Assembly (NCBI RefSeq): GCF_001183865.1
Contig: NZ_CP012020.1
Location: forward strand, 620,001 to 684,000
Length of the DNA: 64,000 nucleotides
Direction of reading: 5' to 3'
Source of the DNA: Methylophilus sp. TWE2
GTDB taxonomy: Bacteria > Pseudomonadota > Gammaproteobacteria > Burkholderiales > Methylophilaceae
Within the stretch, counting starts at the first letter, position 1. Each line of letters begins with the position of its first letter. Shown here in pieces: positions 63,401 to 64,000 of this stretch. Made by a program: the position numbers and the translations under genes. The notes under the pieces are model-generated. The model saw only the letters and a program-made list of their open reading frames with translations, was not told the DNA's origin and searched no databases.

Positions 63401-63522
63401 TCCGGAAATGCATCGACGGACAGTTTTTTAACCGCAAATAAACCGGCGCCGATCAGGGCGATGGCAATTACCAGCACAATGAGGCGCTGCTTGAGAGCGC
63501 CTCTAATCATCGATTCAATCAT
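60421..63522 (-). CDS. Heavy-metal efflux RND permease (CzcA/CusA family)
   Basis: 1033 residues, twelve membrane helices with two large periplasmic loops. Start MIRGALKQRLIVLVIAIALIG, helix-4 motif GLMVDGSVVVVENAFHHL containing the proton-relay Asp, and C-terminal PTLYRKFEE are typical HME-RND features. The motif differs from both classic CzcA (DGAVVMVEN) and CusA (DAAIVMIEN) forms, so the metal is uncertain. Works with an adaptor (next gene) and an outer-membrane channel outside the window. Confidence 0.93.
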   Translation of the reverse strand: MIESMIRGALKQRLIVLVIAIALIGAGLFAVKKLSVDAFPDVTNVQVMIATQATGKSPEEVERFITVPLEIAMTGLPGLTEMRSVNKNALSLITLVFTDSTDVYFARQLVMERLMEVMERMPQGVTPILGPVSTGLGEVYQFTLDKPGDGKKELTREDLTERRAIQDWVVRPLLRGIPGVAEINSQGGYVKQYQVLVNPDRMTHFSIKLKDVYEALARNNANSGGGILPHYAEQYLIRGVGLVQNLDDIRNMVLKEENGIPVYIRDVAEVTIGHEVRVGVVLKNGDTESVGGIVIMMRGGNAKEVVSRIKTRVEEINSKGMLPHGLQIVPYYDRSELVDAALHTVTKVLIEGIILVIVILFLFLGDVRSSLIVVGTLVLTPLITFMVMNHYGISANLMSLGGLAIAIGLMVDGSVVVVENAFHHLGHRKDESKIRVVLEAASEVATPVLFGVGIIILVFLPLMTLEGMEGKMFAPLAYTIAIALFVSLVLSLTMTPALCSYVLKGGSGEDTKLIQTIKKPYLSALNWVLKNEKKTITFSALFFIGTIALFPFLGTSFIPEMKEGSIVPGINRVPNISLEESMKMENKAMKLIMEQVPGVKSAISGLGRGESPADAQAQNESTPIISLKPREEWPEGWTQDDIAEKMRAVLEKYIPGVQIIMAQPISDRVDELLTGVRADVAVKIFGEDLDTLKQKADEIARIAGTVKGATEIKVEKVSGQQYLNITIDRQAIARHGINTADVHDIVETAIGGKIATEIFEGQRRFSAAVRYPESFRNNEEAIRNIMLTSPNGSRVALDDVADIEVKDGPAQISRELAKRRIVIGVNVKDRDLGGFVAELQQVLDQRLQLPDGYYLEYGGQFQNMERAMGHLMIIIPVTIAAIFFLLFLLFQSIRFATMIILVLPFASIGGVIALFVTGEYLSVPASVGFIALWGIAVLNAVVLVSYIRTLREEGLDQLEAIRKGCAQRFRPVMMTATVAMLGLVPFLFATGPGSEVQRPLAIVVIGGLITSTLLTLIVVPTLYRKFEESRIEA

Positions 63523-63525
63523 GCT

Positions 63526-64000
63526 TTACTCCATTTCTTTGCGCTTACGCTCGTTATTGACGTGAAAAGCGCCATCCAGCACGATTTGATCACCTGGTTG
63601 CAAGCCTTGCAGAACTTCCCTCTGGCCCTCGTAGGAGCGTCCCAGTGTGACGGGTATCAGTTTGTATTGCGTGGGTTTCATGGTTTGCACAAACACATGG
63701 TCTGCATTGTTTTCACGCACCACGGCCGTCGCAGGCACTGCAACCACTTTTTCCGGTTTGGCTTCAAGCAGGATAGTAATCAACATGTCAGGCTTGAGCA
63801 GCATTTTATTGTTGCTGATATTGGCACGTGCCATCACTGTACGTGTGGCCGGGTTCACAATATCGCCCACAAATGCCAAGGTGCCAGTCAGTTCGGCATC
63901 ATTCAGCGCAGGGACCTCGATATTAATGCTTTGGCCTTCGCTGATATGGGCAATCTGTTGCTCTGGAATTTCGGCTACAGCCCACACATGCGACAAATCC
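63526..64000 (-). CDS. RND efflux periplasmic adaptor (CzcB-like), 3' part only
   Basis: The frame is open through the right edge; about 158 C-terminal residues remain. Visible: DLSHVWAVAEIPEQQ and a beta-barrel/membrane-proximal domain with GDIVNPATRTVMARANISN and LLKPDMLITI, as in CusB/CzcB membrane-fusion proteins. Three bases separate its stop from the pump gene, so adaptor, pump and PII-like protein form one operon read leftward. Confidence 0.88.
   Translation of the reverse strand, partial: DLSHVWAVAEIPEQQIAHISEGQSINIEVPALNDAELTGTLAFVGDIVNPATRTVMARANISNNKMLLKPDMLITILLEAKPEKVVAVPATAVVRENNADHVFVQTMKPTQYKLIPVTLGRSYEGQREVLQGLQPGDQIVLDGAFHVNNERKRKEME

Noticed and set aside
1..64000. tRNA, rRNA, CRISPR, insertion sequences, prophage or integration sites
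   Set aside because: The intergenic gaps read by eye show no cloverleaf, spaced direct repeats, transposase or integrase; a tRNAscan or similar run would be the decisive check.

Overview
The window reads as a chromosomal segment from a betaproteobacterial methylotroph, most likely family Methylophilaceae (Methylophilus or a relative). Evidence: housekeeping blocks in betaproteobacterial order (bioBFHCD, xseB-ispA-dxs, dapA-bamC-MBL hydrolase, dciA-M23 peptidase-secA), an MxaD-like periplasmic protein next to a YVTN beta-propeller protein (both typical of methanol-oxidation gene sets), a proton-pumping pyrophosphatase and FolE2. I see no tRNA, rRNA, CRISPR array, insertion sequence or prophage. 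Coding density is high; only two stretches without a protein gene exceed 300 bases (23392-23839 and 33272-33726), and both carry regulatory or RNA signals.

Layout. 1-10013: second half of an MSHA-type pilus locus: the end of an MshQ-like adhesin, then mshI, a PilN-like gene, mshJ, mshK, mshL (secretin), mshM (ATPase), mshN (TPR). 10062-16446: comF divergent from a biotin operon (bioB, F, H, C, D) followed by a rhomboid protease. 16498-19467: a fused WaaG-WaaP lipopolysaccharide-core enzyme divergent from waaC. 19491-23720: heat-shock cluster grpE, dnaK, dnaJ with two sigma32-type promoters, followed by a candidate small RNA. 23840-32816: a ParA-like protein with an altered P-loop, corA, aroC, an MFS transporter, folE2, dxs, ispA, xseB and an esterase. 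32930-36729: a sigma54-type type IV pilin gene, the MxaD-like and YVTN genes, rppH and msrA. 36893-45449: gap1-pgk, a PAS-GGDEF protein, gap2, purC, ykvA, soluble and membrane pyrophosphatases. 45612-50618: dciA, M23 peptidase, secA, DUF1289, MarR regulator. 50807-53666: an ECF sigma / anti-sigma / HvfABC operon. 53904-60043: AI-2E family permease, DUF1841, nth, rsxB, dapA, bamC, MBL hydrolase. 60048-64000: PII-like protein, heavy-metal RND pump and the end of its adaptor.

The most interesting system is the minus-strand operon at 53666-50807. An ECF sigma factor and a zinc-finger anti-sigma factor precede a secreted precursor peptide (HvfA-like) with six cysteines, four of them in a perfect ten-residue KEG[SA]C repeat, then an MNIO-family (DUF692) modifying enzyme and its DUF2063 partner. 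This is the architecture of the recently described copper-buffering RiPP metallophores, here apparently under dedicated sigma control and without an adjacent DoxX gene. Next in interest are a structured ~123-nt candidate sRNA downstream of dnaJ with a CCUCCU motif, a ParA protein lacking the P-loop lysine, the WaaG-WaaP fusion, and two GAPDH paralogues that both lack the aspartate normally tied to NAD preference.
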